Below, piece after piece: positions 7,666-13,948 of a stretch of DNA of 32,956 bases. Source of the stretch: Candidatus Tayloriibacteriota bacterium (GTDB taxonomy: Bacteria; Patescibacteriota; Minisyncoccia; Phycocordibacterales; PALSA-1337); the NCBI GenBank assembly GCA_903857825.1, contig CAIOGI010000008.1, positions 1 to 32,956 of the forward strand, given 5' to 3'. The notes beneath the pieces are model-generated. The model worked only from the letters and a program-made list of their open reading frames with translations. It was not told the DNA's origin and searched no databases. Position 1 is the first letter of the stretch, and each line of letters begins with the position of its first letter. Both the position numbers and the translations under genes were made by a program.

Positions 7666-7694
7666 ATTATACCCCTCCCCTACTTTTCAAGCAA
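7666..7694 (-). promoter_or_regulatory. Promoter of the ftsK-like operon (leaderless start)
   Basis: On the minus strand, TTGCTT (7694-7689) is followed after 17 bases by a consensus TATAAT (7671-7666). The predicted +1 is 7659, the first base of the ATG. The GGGGAGGGG just before the -10 box is upstream of the start and cannot act as a ribosome site in this transcript. Confidence 0.75.
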
Positions 7695-7792
7695 ATGAGT
7701 TATGAACATACTAGCTAGTAGGGAGGGTATGTATATTAAATACTAAAGAGACCCGTATTCTCCCCAACCTGACCAAATACTAGTCACATTTC

Positions 7793-8056
7793 CTACTCTC
7801 TCCTCCCAACCCACCAGCCTTTCACAGCTGAAACTGACAATGTTGAAAGTATATAGCCGATTGTTGGTACTAGCGCATTTACAAATGGTCTAGGTAAGTC
7901 CGATACTAAGAAGAACAGAACTACTATTATATATGTCAAAACTGCAACGAGTATCTTCCTTGCAGAACTAACTTCCCACGCCTTATCAACCTCTACCCGC
8001 GCATTTCTGTCCTGAATCTGCTTTATGTCATTTTTTAACTGTTCAATTTCATTCAT
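7793..8056 (-). CDS. Small conserved membrane protein (87 aa) with N-terminal coiled helix
   Basis: Residues 1-28 are charged and helical (MNEIEQLKNDIKQIQDRN, then VEVDKAWE), followed by two transmembrane segments at about residues 33-52 and 60-76, and a short basic end (WWVGRRE). The ARKILVAVLTYIIVVLFF signature resembles a family I recall from many Patescibacteria genomes, with no assigned function. The topology suggests a cytosolic helix on a two-helix membrane anchor. It starts nine bases after the stop of the HExxH protein gene and is probably cotranscribed with it. The 130 bases downstream toward ftsK hold the ftsK promoter and no further gene. Confidence 0.75.
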   Translation of the reverse strand: MNEIEQLKNDIKQIQDRNARVEVDKAWEVSSARKILVAVLTYIIVVLFFLVSDLPRPFVNALVPTIGYILSTLSVSAVKGWWVGRRE

Positions 8057-8065
8057 AAATATATT

Positions 8066-8878
8066 TTATACACCCGCATTGTTAATTAATCTCAAAAACT
8101 CCTCTTGGGTTTCTGATTTAATGGATTTAAAAAAGTATTTCATTCCATTATCAAGCCCTGTATCTTCAACGTAATTAAGACGTGCATACTCAAGATGGTT
8201 AGCTGTGAATTCTTCATCTCCACTCATTCCAAAGTAATTCTTCAATTGAGCCATCCTTTCAACAATTTCAGTTGGACTTAAAAGATATTTGATTATTTCG
8301 TTTTTAGCTTCATCATCAGTTATGTTTCTTTCTTTTTCTGGCAATGCCTTTTTCCACATATTTACTACATCCTGTTCTAATTCAGAAACTTCTAATTTAC
8401 AAGCATTTAAAAAGGACTTTTCAAAAAATTTACCAAAGTAAGCTCTAACTGAGTGACCTTTTTCATGTGCTTCTACAATACTCATTTGTTTAACTGTATA
8501 TGTTTTGTCATTCCAAGGAGCCTTTGCCCCTAAAACCATGCAGACATTAGTCGAAGTCTCAAAATCCCACTCAGCAAATTTTATATCAGTATGATCCTGC
8601 ATCTCATGTAAAATTTTGTCATACTCTAATTCTAGATGCTCTCTGGATAATGGAGTGTAAAATACTTTTCGATCCTCTGGTCTGCGTATCAGTGAGTTAT
8701 TTTTATCAAAATGTCTATAGCGAACAACCTTACCTGCTTTTGATTGTTCATTTTGTAAGAGAAGATCAATTACTTGATTCCTAATTTTTTGGTTCTTTAA
8801 ACGCTGAAACAATAACGTGGAATCATTGCCCTCGTAGTTTGCTGTACCCTCTACTGTATTTGCTTTGAATTCTTCCAT
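8066..8878 (-). CDS. Putative zinc-dependent metallopeptidase-like protein (HEKGH motif), uncharacterised
   Basis: The 270-residue soluble protein has an HEKGH motif (VEAHEKGHSVRAYFG, near residue 138), which satisfies the HExxH signature of zincin peptidases. It lies in a predicted helix and is followed by an Arg. A later conserved-looking helix, LLSPTEIVERMAQLKNYFG, carries a Glu that could be the third zinc ligand. Similar proteins seen in Patescibacteria share the AHEKGH and the MxQLKNYFGMxGDExFTxxHLxYA pattern, but I know of no experimental function. There is no signal peptide, so it should act in the cytoplasm. It sits 13 bases downstream of tspO and nine upstream of the membrane protein gene. 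The protease assignment rests on one short motif and is provisional. Confidence 0.65.
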   Translation of the reverse strand: MEEFKANTVEGTANYEGNDSTLLFQRLKNQKIRNQVIDLLLQNEQSKAGKVVRYRHFDKNNSLIRRPEDRKVFYTPLSREHLELEYDKILHEMQDHTDIKFAEWDFETSTNVCMVLGAKAPWNDKTYTVKQMSIVEAHEKGHSVRAYFGKFFEKSFLNACKLEVSELEQDVVNMWKKALPEKERNITDDEAKNEIIKYLLSPTEIVERMAQLKNYFGMSGDEEFTANHLEYARLNYVEDTGLDNGMKYFFKSIKSETQEEFLRLINNAGV

Positions 8879-8891
8879 ACTGAATATTATT

Positions 8892-9290
8892 CTATCTATT
8901 TAAATAAGTAATCGTCAATTGCACTGCTGTCGCAAAGCATACCCACAACAAATACGGTATCTGCACATAAGTCACCCATTTCATATGCGGATATATTGCA
9001 ATCATTGCCCAGATCAAAGTCCCGAGCACGAGTAGAATATCGGTAGCTGCAAGTAAATTATTCTTTAAGCCAAACTGTATGGGGGTGAAAATAAAATTAA
9101 AAAGAAGATTTAAAATAAAAGGCAGGAGAATGATAAAAGGAATTTGCTTCTGAAAGAACATAATAAAGACTTTGCCAAATGAAATAGCGATCAGGACATA
9201 GAGGAAAGTCCATACGGGACCAAATATCCATGAAGGCGGTGCCCATGATGGTCTAATAAGTTGAGAATACCAGTTATATGATTGATTCAT
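8892..9290 (-). CDS. tspO: TspO/MBR-family membrane protein, apparently missing the first transmembrane helix
   Basis: WYSQLIRPSWAPPSWIFGPV (starting at residue 7) is the hallmark loop of TspO/benzodiazepine-receptor-like proteins, and VWTFLYVLI continues it into the next helix. TspO proteins bind tetrapyrroles and sterol-like ligands and modulate stress responses. At 132 residues it is about 20-25 shorter than usual, and the signature begins only six residues from the Met, so the normal first helix is absent while the remaining four are present. The start is supported by a -10 box (TACAAT, extended TGC) ending six bases before the ATG, giving a leaderless message and leaving no room upstream. 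It may be the first gene of a unit with the HExxH protein and the 87-residue membrane protein. Confidence 0.88.
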   Translation of the reverse strand: MNQSYNWYSQLIRPSWAPPSWIFGPVWTFLYVLIAISFGKVFIMFFQKQIPFIILLPFILNLLFNFIFTPIQFGLKNNLLAATDILLVLGTLIWAMIAIYPHMKWVTYVQIPYLLWVCFATAVQLTITYLNR

Positions 9291-9296
9291 GGGATA

Positions 9297-9302
9297 ATTG
9301 TA
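9297..9302 (-). promoter_or_regulatory. -10 element of tspO (leaderless start)
   Basis: TACAAT on the minus strand with an extended TGC in front. The +1 expected seven bases later is 9290, the A of the start codon. No good -35 is visible. Confidence 0.55.
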
Positions 9303-9318
9303 GCATAAAAATTATTAC

Positions 9319-9351
9319 AAAAAGAAAGGACCAGCCGCTGTCGACTGGACC
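9319..9351 (-). terminator. Rho-independent terminator of the PEP-CTERM-type gene
   Basis: On the minus strand, GGTCCAGTCG (9351-9342) and CGGCTGGTCC (9337-9328) pair across a four-base loop with one U-U mismatch and one G-U, followed by a U-rich run (TTTCTTTTT). Confidence 0.75.
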
Positions 9352-9375
9352 CTTGAACTAAAGTGAACACCTTTT

Positions 9376-9963
9376 TCAGTACCGCCGCCGGAAAATCAAC
9401 ATGGCAGCGAGACTAACACCGACCAATGCGCACGTTGCCGGTTCTGGAACGGAGTAAGACAGAGTGCCTGACTCCCAAGACTCGCGAGTACCATGAAAGT
9501 CATCGCCATGCTGGTAAAATTGGATCTCAGCATGTGTGACCATCCCATTTAAACGCTCGAAGTCGAGAACTTTGAACCAGCCGCTCGACGCATTGTAACC
9601 ACGGCTGTCGCCGTATAGACCAAGCCCGGGATGTCCAGGTTCTTGGAAAGGCGCGCGCTGTGCGCCAGCGTAGGTGGTTCCCGACTGAAAGTCGGTACCA
9701 TCTGCCGTTGCGAACTCCAGACCCCAAACTGATGACCAGTCGGGAGTATGGATGGTGAGGATGAAGTCTCCAATACCGTTTGGCCCGCTGTTGTCAGTGA
9801 ATACGTACTCTGGCGAACCAATATCGAAAGTCTGGCCATTGTGGCCGACATAACTTTCTGGGGAACTCTCAAAGAGTAAAAGATTCCACTGCGCCATGGC
9901 ATTTCCAACCATCAACAAGGCAGCCGAGGTTACCAACACCGCAAGAACATTTTTGGTCTTCAT
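9376..9963 (-). CDS. Secreted protein with PEP-CTERM sorting signal
   Basis: The 195-residue protein starts with a signal peptide (MKTKNVLAVLVTSAALLMVG, cleavage likely after NAMA). It ends with a PEP-CTERM domain: VPEPAT, a hydrophobic helix of about 15 residues, then FRRRY. In other bacteria this tripartite tail is cut by exosortase during export to the surface. The mature part is Gly, Asp and Trp rich, with no cysteine, and probably beta-sheet. I chose the ATG at 9963 over 9987 because GGGGGAG lies eleven bases before it. Sampled GC is about 50% against about 30% for neighbours, and it has its own promoter and terminator. PEP-CTERM proteins are typical of Proteobacteria, Verrucomicrobia and cyanobacteria, so transfer is plausible. 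No exosortase gene is in the window. Confidence 0.82.
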   Translation of the reverse strand: MKTKNVLAVLVTSAALLMVGNAMAQWNLLLFESSPESYVGHNGQTFDIGSPEYVFTDNSGPNGIGDFILTIHTPDWSSVWGLEFATADGTDFQSGTTYAGAQRAPFQEPGHPGLGLYGDSRGYNASSGWFKVLDFERLNGMVTHAEIQFYQHGDDFHGTRESWESGTLSYSVPEPATCALVGVSLAAMLIFRRRY

Positions 9964-10037
9964 AACAGTAAAATCTCCCCCGCACATTCATTTACGTGCG
10001 ACGATCTTGTCGTTCTTTTTGGAAAGGAGCCTTCTAC

Positions 10038-10066
10038 ACTATATCATACTAAGCTTTTTTTGTAAA
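10038..10066 (-). promoter_or_regulatory. Promoter of the PEP-CTERM-type gene, followed by a 5' leader with hairpin
   Basis: TTTACA (10066-10061) and TATAGT (10043-10038) are 17 bases apart on the minus strand. The predicted leader is about 67 bases. Just before the GGGGGAG ribosome site it contains CGCAC and GTGCG arms able to form a hairpin. This differs from the leaderless promoters of neighbouring genes. Confidence 0.72.
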
Positions 10067-10077
10067 GACTTGAGAAT

Positions 10078-11643
10078 CTACTCCCCCTCCCCAATCTCCA
10101 CCATTCTATCCACCCTGAAAGTCCTCACCGATTTCCTATTCTGACAATACGCCTCTACCCCCAAATACTTTTTCCCTTTATATTCCATTTCTCCAATCTT
10201 TGTCGGCTCTATGACTCTTTGTGACTTTTCATCATTATTTTTTAAATATGTTATGGAAAGCTCCGCTTTATCCTTTATCGCCTTTTTAATTATTTTAATT
10301 CTCTCCTCTATAGAACATTTCTCTTCCGATTTTGCATAATGAAGTGAAGTTACAAATTTCACCACCCTCCAATCCATAATCACATGTCTCTTTTGTAATG
10401 GCTGGCAAAGTGTAATACCTTCAAGCGTTCTACATCGCGAAAGTGCTACATACAGCTGTCCATGAGCAAAAGTTCCTCTCCCCAGATCTATCATAACCTC
10501 ATCAAATGTCTTGCCCTGACTTTTGTGAATAGTTATAGCCCAAGCTAGCTTCATCGGGTACTGTGTAAATGAACCAATAGTTTTTGTCTTCAGTGCACCC
10601 TTTCTATCAACATTGTATTCGAAAACATCCCAAGTATTTTTATTAATTGGATAATATTCTCCCGTCTCCAGTTTTACCAAAATCCCCTCTTCCTCAATCT
10701 TATGAATTATCGCCATGGTTCCATTGACCCATCGGCCGTCATGATCATTGTTGAGTAGCATGACCTGCGCACCAATTTTTAAACGTAGTACATCATCCGT
10801 CGGCATATGTGATCTATCAAATCTTCCTGTAATATCTGCAACCCTTACAAATTCCTCACCCTCTAGCTCACCGAGATTTATGGTATTTATTTCACTTGCC
10901 TTAGCATTTGTAGATGTCAGACAAACAACAAACTTTTCATCTACAGATCTTACAAAATCTTTTATATATCTTTTATTAAGCTCATCCAGTTCCGCAGGGG
11001 TTACGCTATTATTTCTAATAGTATTCAAAAGTCTAATGAAATTATTATCCAGCTGGCGATATACTTGTTCAAGTTCTATAAAATGAAAAAGCTCTGGAAC
11101 AAAACACTTCGCACTGAAAAAGTATGGGCTATCATAAAGTTTTTTAAAAGCACTGCTTTCTGATGAATTCACTACTGGAGGTAATTGATATAGGTCACCG
11201 ATAAATATTATTTGCAAACCGCCAAAAGGCTTCAGTACCGCGTCTTTCCTATTCAATCTTAAAAATCTATCAAAGCAGTCTAGAAGATCTGCTCGTGTCA
11301 TGGATATTTCATCTATAACAATAGCGTCCAGTTTGCTAAGCACTTTTACTTTCTTGTTTCCATCTGGAAATTTCTTTACTTTTTTCAAAGTAATATCCGG
11401 CTTGAAACCACAAAATGAATGAATAGTCTGCCCAGAGACATTCACAGCCGCCACACCAGTCGGTGCCAGCACAGCTATGCGCTTCTTTGTATTTCTTTTA
11501 AATTCATTTAGTAAAGTAGACTTACCAGTACCTGCGCGGCCAGTAAGAAAAAGATTCTCGGTAGTTTCATTCATTATGCGTAAAGCCTCCTTTGCCTGCG
11601 TATTCCATGAGAGGTTTTTTGTAAACTTGATGGAATTGGTCAT
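10078..11643 (-). CDS. PIF1-family DNA helicase with C-terminal WYL-like domain
   Basis: The 521-residue protein shows superfamily 1B helicase motifs in order: Walker A GRAGTGKSTLLNEF (near residue 36), the PTGVAAVNVSGQTIHSF segment, Walker B IVIDEIS, and GGLQIIFIGDLYQLPPV. The late motifs AITIHKSQGKTFDEV and LYVALSRCRTLEG complete the set. This is the layout of PIF1/RecD2-like 5'-3' helicases, which unwind DNA and remove G-quadruplexes or bound proteins. The final 90 residues (ELSITYLKNNDEKSQRVIEPTK, then YCQNRKSVRTFRVDRM) match a WYL domain, known as a ligand or nucleic-acid sensing module. The PIF1-WYL fusion occurs in other bacteria. A -10 box ends six bases before the ATG, so a leaderless message is expected. 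Confidence 0.9.
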   Translation of the reverse strand: MTNSIKFTKNLSWNTQAKEALRIMNETTENLFLTGRAGTGKSTLLNEFKRNTKKRIAVLAPTGVAAVNVSGQTIHSFCGFKPDITLKKVKKFPDGNKKVKVLSKLDAIVIDEISMTRADLLDCFDRFLRLNRKDAVLKPFGGLQIIFIGDLYQLPPVVNSSESSAFKKLYDSPYFFSAKCFVPELFHFIELEQVYRQLDNNFIRLLNTIRNNSVTPAELDELNKRYIKDFVRSVDEKFVVCLTSTNAKASEINTINLGELEGEEFVRVADITGRFDRSHMPTDDVLRLKIGAQVMLLNNDHDGRWVNGTMAIIHKIEEEGILVKLETGEYYPINKNTWDVFEYNVDRKGALKTKTIGSFTQYPMKLAWAITIHKSQGKTFDEVMIDLGRGTFAHGQLYVALSRCRTLEGITLCQPLQKRHVIMDWRVVKFVTSLHYAKSEEKCSIEERIKIIKKAIKDKAELSITYLKNNDEKSQRVIEPTKIGEMEYKGKKYLGVEAYCQNRKSVRTFRVDRMVEIGEGE

Positions 11644-11649
11644 TTATTG

Positions 11650-11655
11650 ACTATA
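11650..11655 (-). promoter_or_regulatory. -10 element of the PIF1-like helicase gene (leaderless start)
   Basis: TATAGT on the minus strand, ending at 11650, puts +1 at 11643, the A of the ATG. The -35 region is weak. Confidence 0.5.
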
Positions 11656-11675
11656 TTACCACAAGCCGAAGTTTA

Positions 11676-12245
11676 CTATTTCTTCTTCCCTATTTTCTTT
11701 GTCTTTGGTGACACCTTAGCAAATACTTTTGGAGCTTTCTTTGCAACTTCTTTTGAATCTACTTTTATAGCTTGAGGATTTTCTTTTGATTCATTTGTTA
11801 CACCTTTCAAAGCACCTTTTAGAACCACTTCTTGAACGATAGATATAAACTTGTCGAGCTTCACATTCATTGCTTCTAGCTGTTTCTTCATTTCACTATT
11901 TCCAACTGTGGGCTGTGAACCTGTGTTTGATTGGGTATTGTGTGAAGTATTTTGTGAGAATGTTCTTGGATCTTTTCTTTGAGAACGATCTCCACCCATA
12001 GCACTTCTACCAGCAAAACAATCTCGACAATACACTGGCTTCTCACCAGTCGGTCTGAATGGAACTTCACATGGCTTTCCGCAACTACTGCAAATAGCAC
12101 TGTGCATTGTCACAGGTCCTCTTTCACCTCTATCATTTCCTCCTTTATATCCACCCTTGAAACCCCCCTTATAGCCCCCACCTCCGCCACCACGAAAACC
12201 TCCTCTATCACCACCATCTCTATTGTCTCTTGGATAATTTCCCAT
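11676..12245 (-). CDS. RGG-rich zinc-ribbon protein, putative RNA-binding
   Basis: Residues 1-45 are almost entirely Gly, Arg, Asp and Lys with Phe/Tyr (GGFRGGGGGGYKGGFKGGYK), an RGG/FGG-type low-complexity tail that binds RNA in other proteins. Residues about 50-77 form a zinc ribbon: ICSSCGKPCEVPFRPTGEKP followed by VYCRDCF, that is CxxC and CxxC pairs. The rest is Ser/Gln rich, then a helix (MKKQLEAMNVKLDKFISIVQ) and a very basic Lys/Ala C-terminus. A similar CxxCGKxCxVPFxPxxxxPVYCxxCF ribbon recurs in Patescibacteria proteins, and I do not know a tested role. It lies 32 bases upstream of the helicase gene on the same strand and may be cotranscribed. Binding of ribosomes or RNA is a reasonable inference from composition only. 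Confidence 0.75.
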   Translation of the reverse strand: MGNYPRDNRDGGDRGGFRGGGGGGYKGGFKGGYKGGNDRGERGPVTMHSAICSSCGKPCEVPFRPTGEKPVYCRDCFAGRSAMGGDRSQRKDPRTFSQNTSHNTQSNTGSQPTVGNSEMKKQLEAMNVKLDKFISIVQEVVLKGALKGVTNESKENPQAIKVDSKEVAKKAPKVFAKVSPKTKKIGKKK

Positions 12246-12300
12246 ATATATGTTTATTAAGCGCTATAAATAATAAGAATTTGCTTAGTTATTAACAGTA

Positions 12301-13497
12301 TCACACTCTCTTACTAATCCCAAACACCACAAGTCCGACAATCACAATAAACCCTGATAGTAGTAGCGCGTAGCTTGCCCCAACATTTTGCCATACTAGC
12401 CCACCCACTATTCCAGAAATCATTGCTCCAAAACCAATAGCACCATTTAAAAGACCGTAGGCCGTGCCTCTTTCATATTCTGGAATCTTCTTTGCAATAT
12501 GTGAACGCTGTGTAGAATCAACACATGCAGAAAAGATACCCATGATAAAGAAGAATATACCAAGTGTAATAGGGCTAGTTGCCCAAGCCATTCCCAAATA
12601 TGAAACTATCAAAATCAAGTATCCCAGAATCAAGACATTTGATGTTCCTATCTTATCCGACAACTTTCCTGCAGGATAAGAAAAAATAGTAAATGATACA
12701 GAATAGAACATATAAAATAGAGGAATTGATGCTATGAGCAAACCTACTGACACAGTTTTCAAAAGCAAAACCGCTGTAGGCAGACTCCCCATTGATAGAA
12801 TAAAGATGGCGAGCAGATAATATTTGAAAGATTTTGAAAATGAAGTAAATGTTTTCCAAGAGAAAACTTTTTTACCATTAGGCGTGACTGAAGTTACAAC
12901 TTCCTTTACAAAGAAAATTGTCGCCACAGCCAAGAGGCCTATGACAAATGTAATCATAAAGAAAAAACCCCATTGCCCAGGCCAATATTTTAATATCAAG
13001 AAAGCCGCAAGTGGGCCTAGTATTCCTCCTGCTGTGTCCATCGCTCGGTGATATCCGAAAGATCTACCTGTTTCCCATTTACTAGAAGAAACTGAGATAA
13101 TAACATCTCGTGGAGCCTCTCTAACGCCCTTTCCTATACGATCCACTACCCTTAAGCCCAAAACTCCCGCCACACTTCCCATAAACATATAAAAGGGTCT
13201 CACCGCAACAGATAGACCATAGCCAATAAAAATAAATATTCTTCTCTTGTGAATTTTATCGGAAAGATTTCCTGAATAAATTTTAATAAGATTTGCAGCC
13301 CCGTCCGCAATACCCTCCACCATTCCGAGTGATGCCGCTCCAGACTTCAATACAGATGTAAAGAAAGCCGGAAAAGCCGAAAGTATCATTTCATTGGAAA
13401 AGTCATTAAAAAAACTTGTAAGCCCTAGGAAAAATATATTGCGATTCAGACCAAAAATCTTTTTGTTTGTATGATGATTATTTTCTTGTTCATGCAT
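12301..13497 (-). CDS. Major facilitator superfamily transporter
   Basis: The 398-residue protein has about twelve hydrophobic segments and MFS signatures: FFLGLTSFFNDFSNEMI in helix 1, GNLSDKIHKRR in the helix 2-3 loop, RVVDRIGKGVREAPRDVII in helix 4-5, and YPAGKLSDKIG in the equivalent loop of the second half. The GKGVREAPRD segment is typical of a subgroup of uncharacterised, efflux-like MFS proteins, so the substrate is unknown. A consensus TATAAT ends eight bases upstream of the ATG (13510-13505), so the message would have at most a one-base leader. Downstream, 54 bases separate it from the RGG protein start. Confidence 0.88.
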   Translation of the reverse strand: MHEQENNHHTNKKIFGLNRNIFFLGLTSFFNDFSNEMILSAFPAFFTSVLKSGAASLGMVEGIADGAANLIKIYSGNLSDKIHKRRIFIFIGYGLSVAVRPFYMFMGSVAGVLGLRVVDRIGKGVREAPRDVIISVSSSKWETGRSFGYHRAMDTAGGILGPLAAFLILKYWPGQWGFFFMITFVIGLLAVATIFFVKEVVTSVTPNGKKVFSWKTFTSFSKSFKYYLLAIFILSMGSLPTAVLLLKTVSVGLLIASIPLFYMFYSVSFTIFSYPAGKLSDKIGTSNVLILGYLILIVSYLGMAWATSPITLGIFFFIMGIFSACVDSTQRSHIAKKIPEYERGTAYGLLNGAIGFGAMISGIVGGLVWQNVGASYALLLSGFIVIVGLVVFGISKRV

Positions 13498-13504
13498 GAT
13501 GAAG

Positions 13505-13510
13505 ATTATA
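13505..13510 (-). promoter_or_regulatory. -10 element of the MFS transporter gene (near-leaderless)
   Basis: TATAAT on the minus strand; predicted +1 at 13498, one base before the ATG. The -35 region is weak. Confidence 0.55.
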
Positions 13511-13528
13511 ACATGGAGAGGAGTCGGC

Positions 13529-13571
13529 TAAAAAAAAGAACCCGCTGGTCACGCTGGGTGACTAGACGGGT
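13529..13571 (-). terminator. Terminator overlapping the 3' end of the 105-residue orphan gene
   Basis: On the minus strand, ACCCGTCTAGTCAC pairs with GTGACCAGCGGGT with one bulge, followed by TTCTTTTTTT. The stem begins inside the last codons of the gene and contains its TGA stop. Confidence 0.75.
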
Positions 13572-13866
13572 GAACAGTATACCGGGTACTGTGTACACGT
13601 TTTAGAATGTGGCCATGCCAAACGAATACTGCGCTTCCATCTTTCAGCATCAAATAGACAGAGAATTGAGTGTAATAATTCACATAGTCTAGTATGTCAC
13701 GAAGCCCTACTGGCCACATCAGCCTTACTTGCTTATCTAAACATGTTACTTTGACAGCTCTCATTTCATCTAGCGCAACTAGATAGCTAATGAATTTCTG
13801 ATTCGTCGTGTAGATAAACCACCGACAGGTTGACTTTTCTGGCTTTTTAATTGATTTGAATTTCAT
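13549..13866 (-). CDS. Orphan hypothetical protein (105 aa) of a GC-rich unit
   Basis: I do not recognise this protein. It has no membrane segment or signal peptide. It is rich in aromatic residues (CRWFIYTTNQKFISYLVALD, YVNYYTQFSVYLML, AVFVWHGHILKR) and probably forms a small alpha/beta fold. The start at 13866 (MKFKSIKK) is chosen over 13881, but no clear ribosome site distinguishes them. GC is about 45% in a sampled line, above the flanking MFS and topA genes. The last codons lie within the terminator stem, an unusually tight arrangement. It stands alone between convergent and divergent neighbours and resembles the other GC-rich single-gene units of the window. Confidence 0.6.
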   Translation of the reverse strand: MKFKSIKKPEKSTCRWFIYTTNQKFISYLVALDEMRAVKVTCLDKQVRLMWPVGLRDILDYVNYYTQFSVYLMLKDGSAVFVWHGHILKRVHSTRYTVHPSSHPA

Positions 13867-13907
13867 AGGTTCAGTCTGCACAATAGACTATCATAAAAAT
13901 AAAAAAT

Positions 13908-13936
13908 TTGCCTCTTCTACCGCTTTCATGTAATAC
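13908..13936 (+). promoter_or_regulatory. Promoter of topA (six-base leader)
   Basis: TTGCCT (13908-13913) and TAATAC (13931-13936) are 17 bases apart. Predicted +1 is near 13943, six bases before the ATG. No ribosome site is present. Confidence 0.6.
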
Positions 13937-13948
13937 TAGATTGAACAT

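Noticed and set aside
9527-9908. Overlapping minus-strand frames inside the PEP-CTERM-type gene
   Set aside because: They are out of frame with a clear signal-peptide and PEP-CTERM protein and have no ribosome site or family match.
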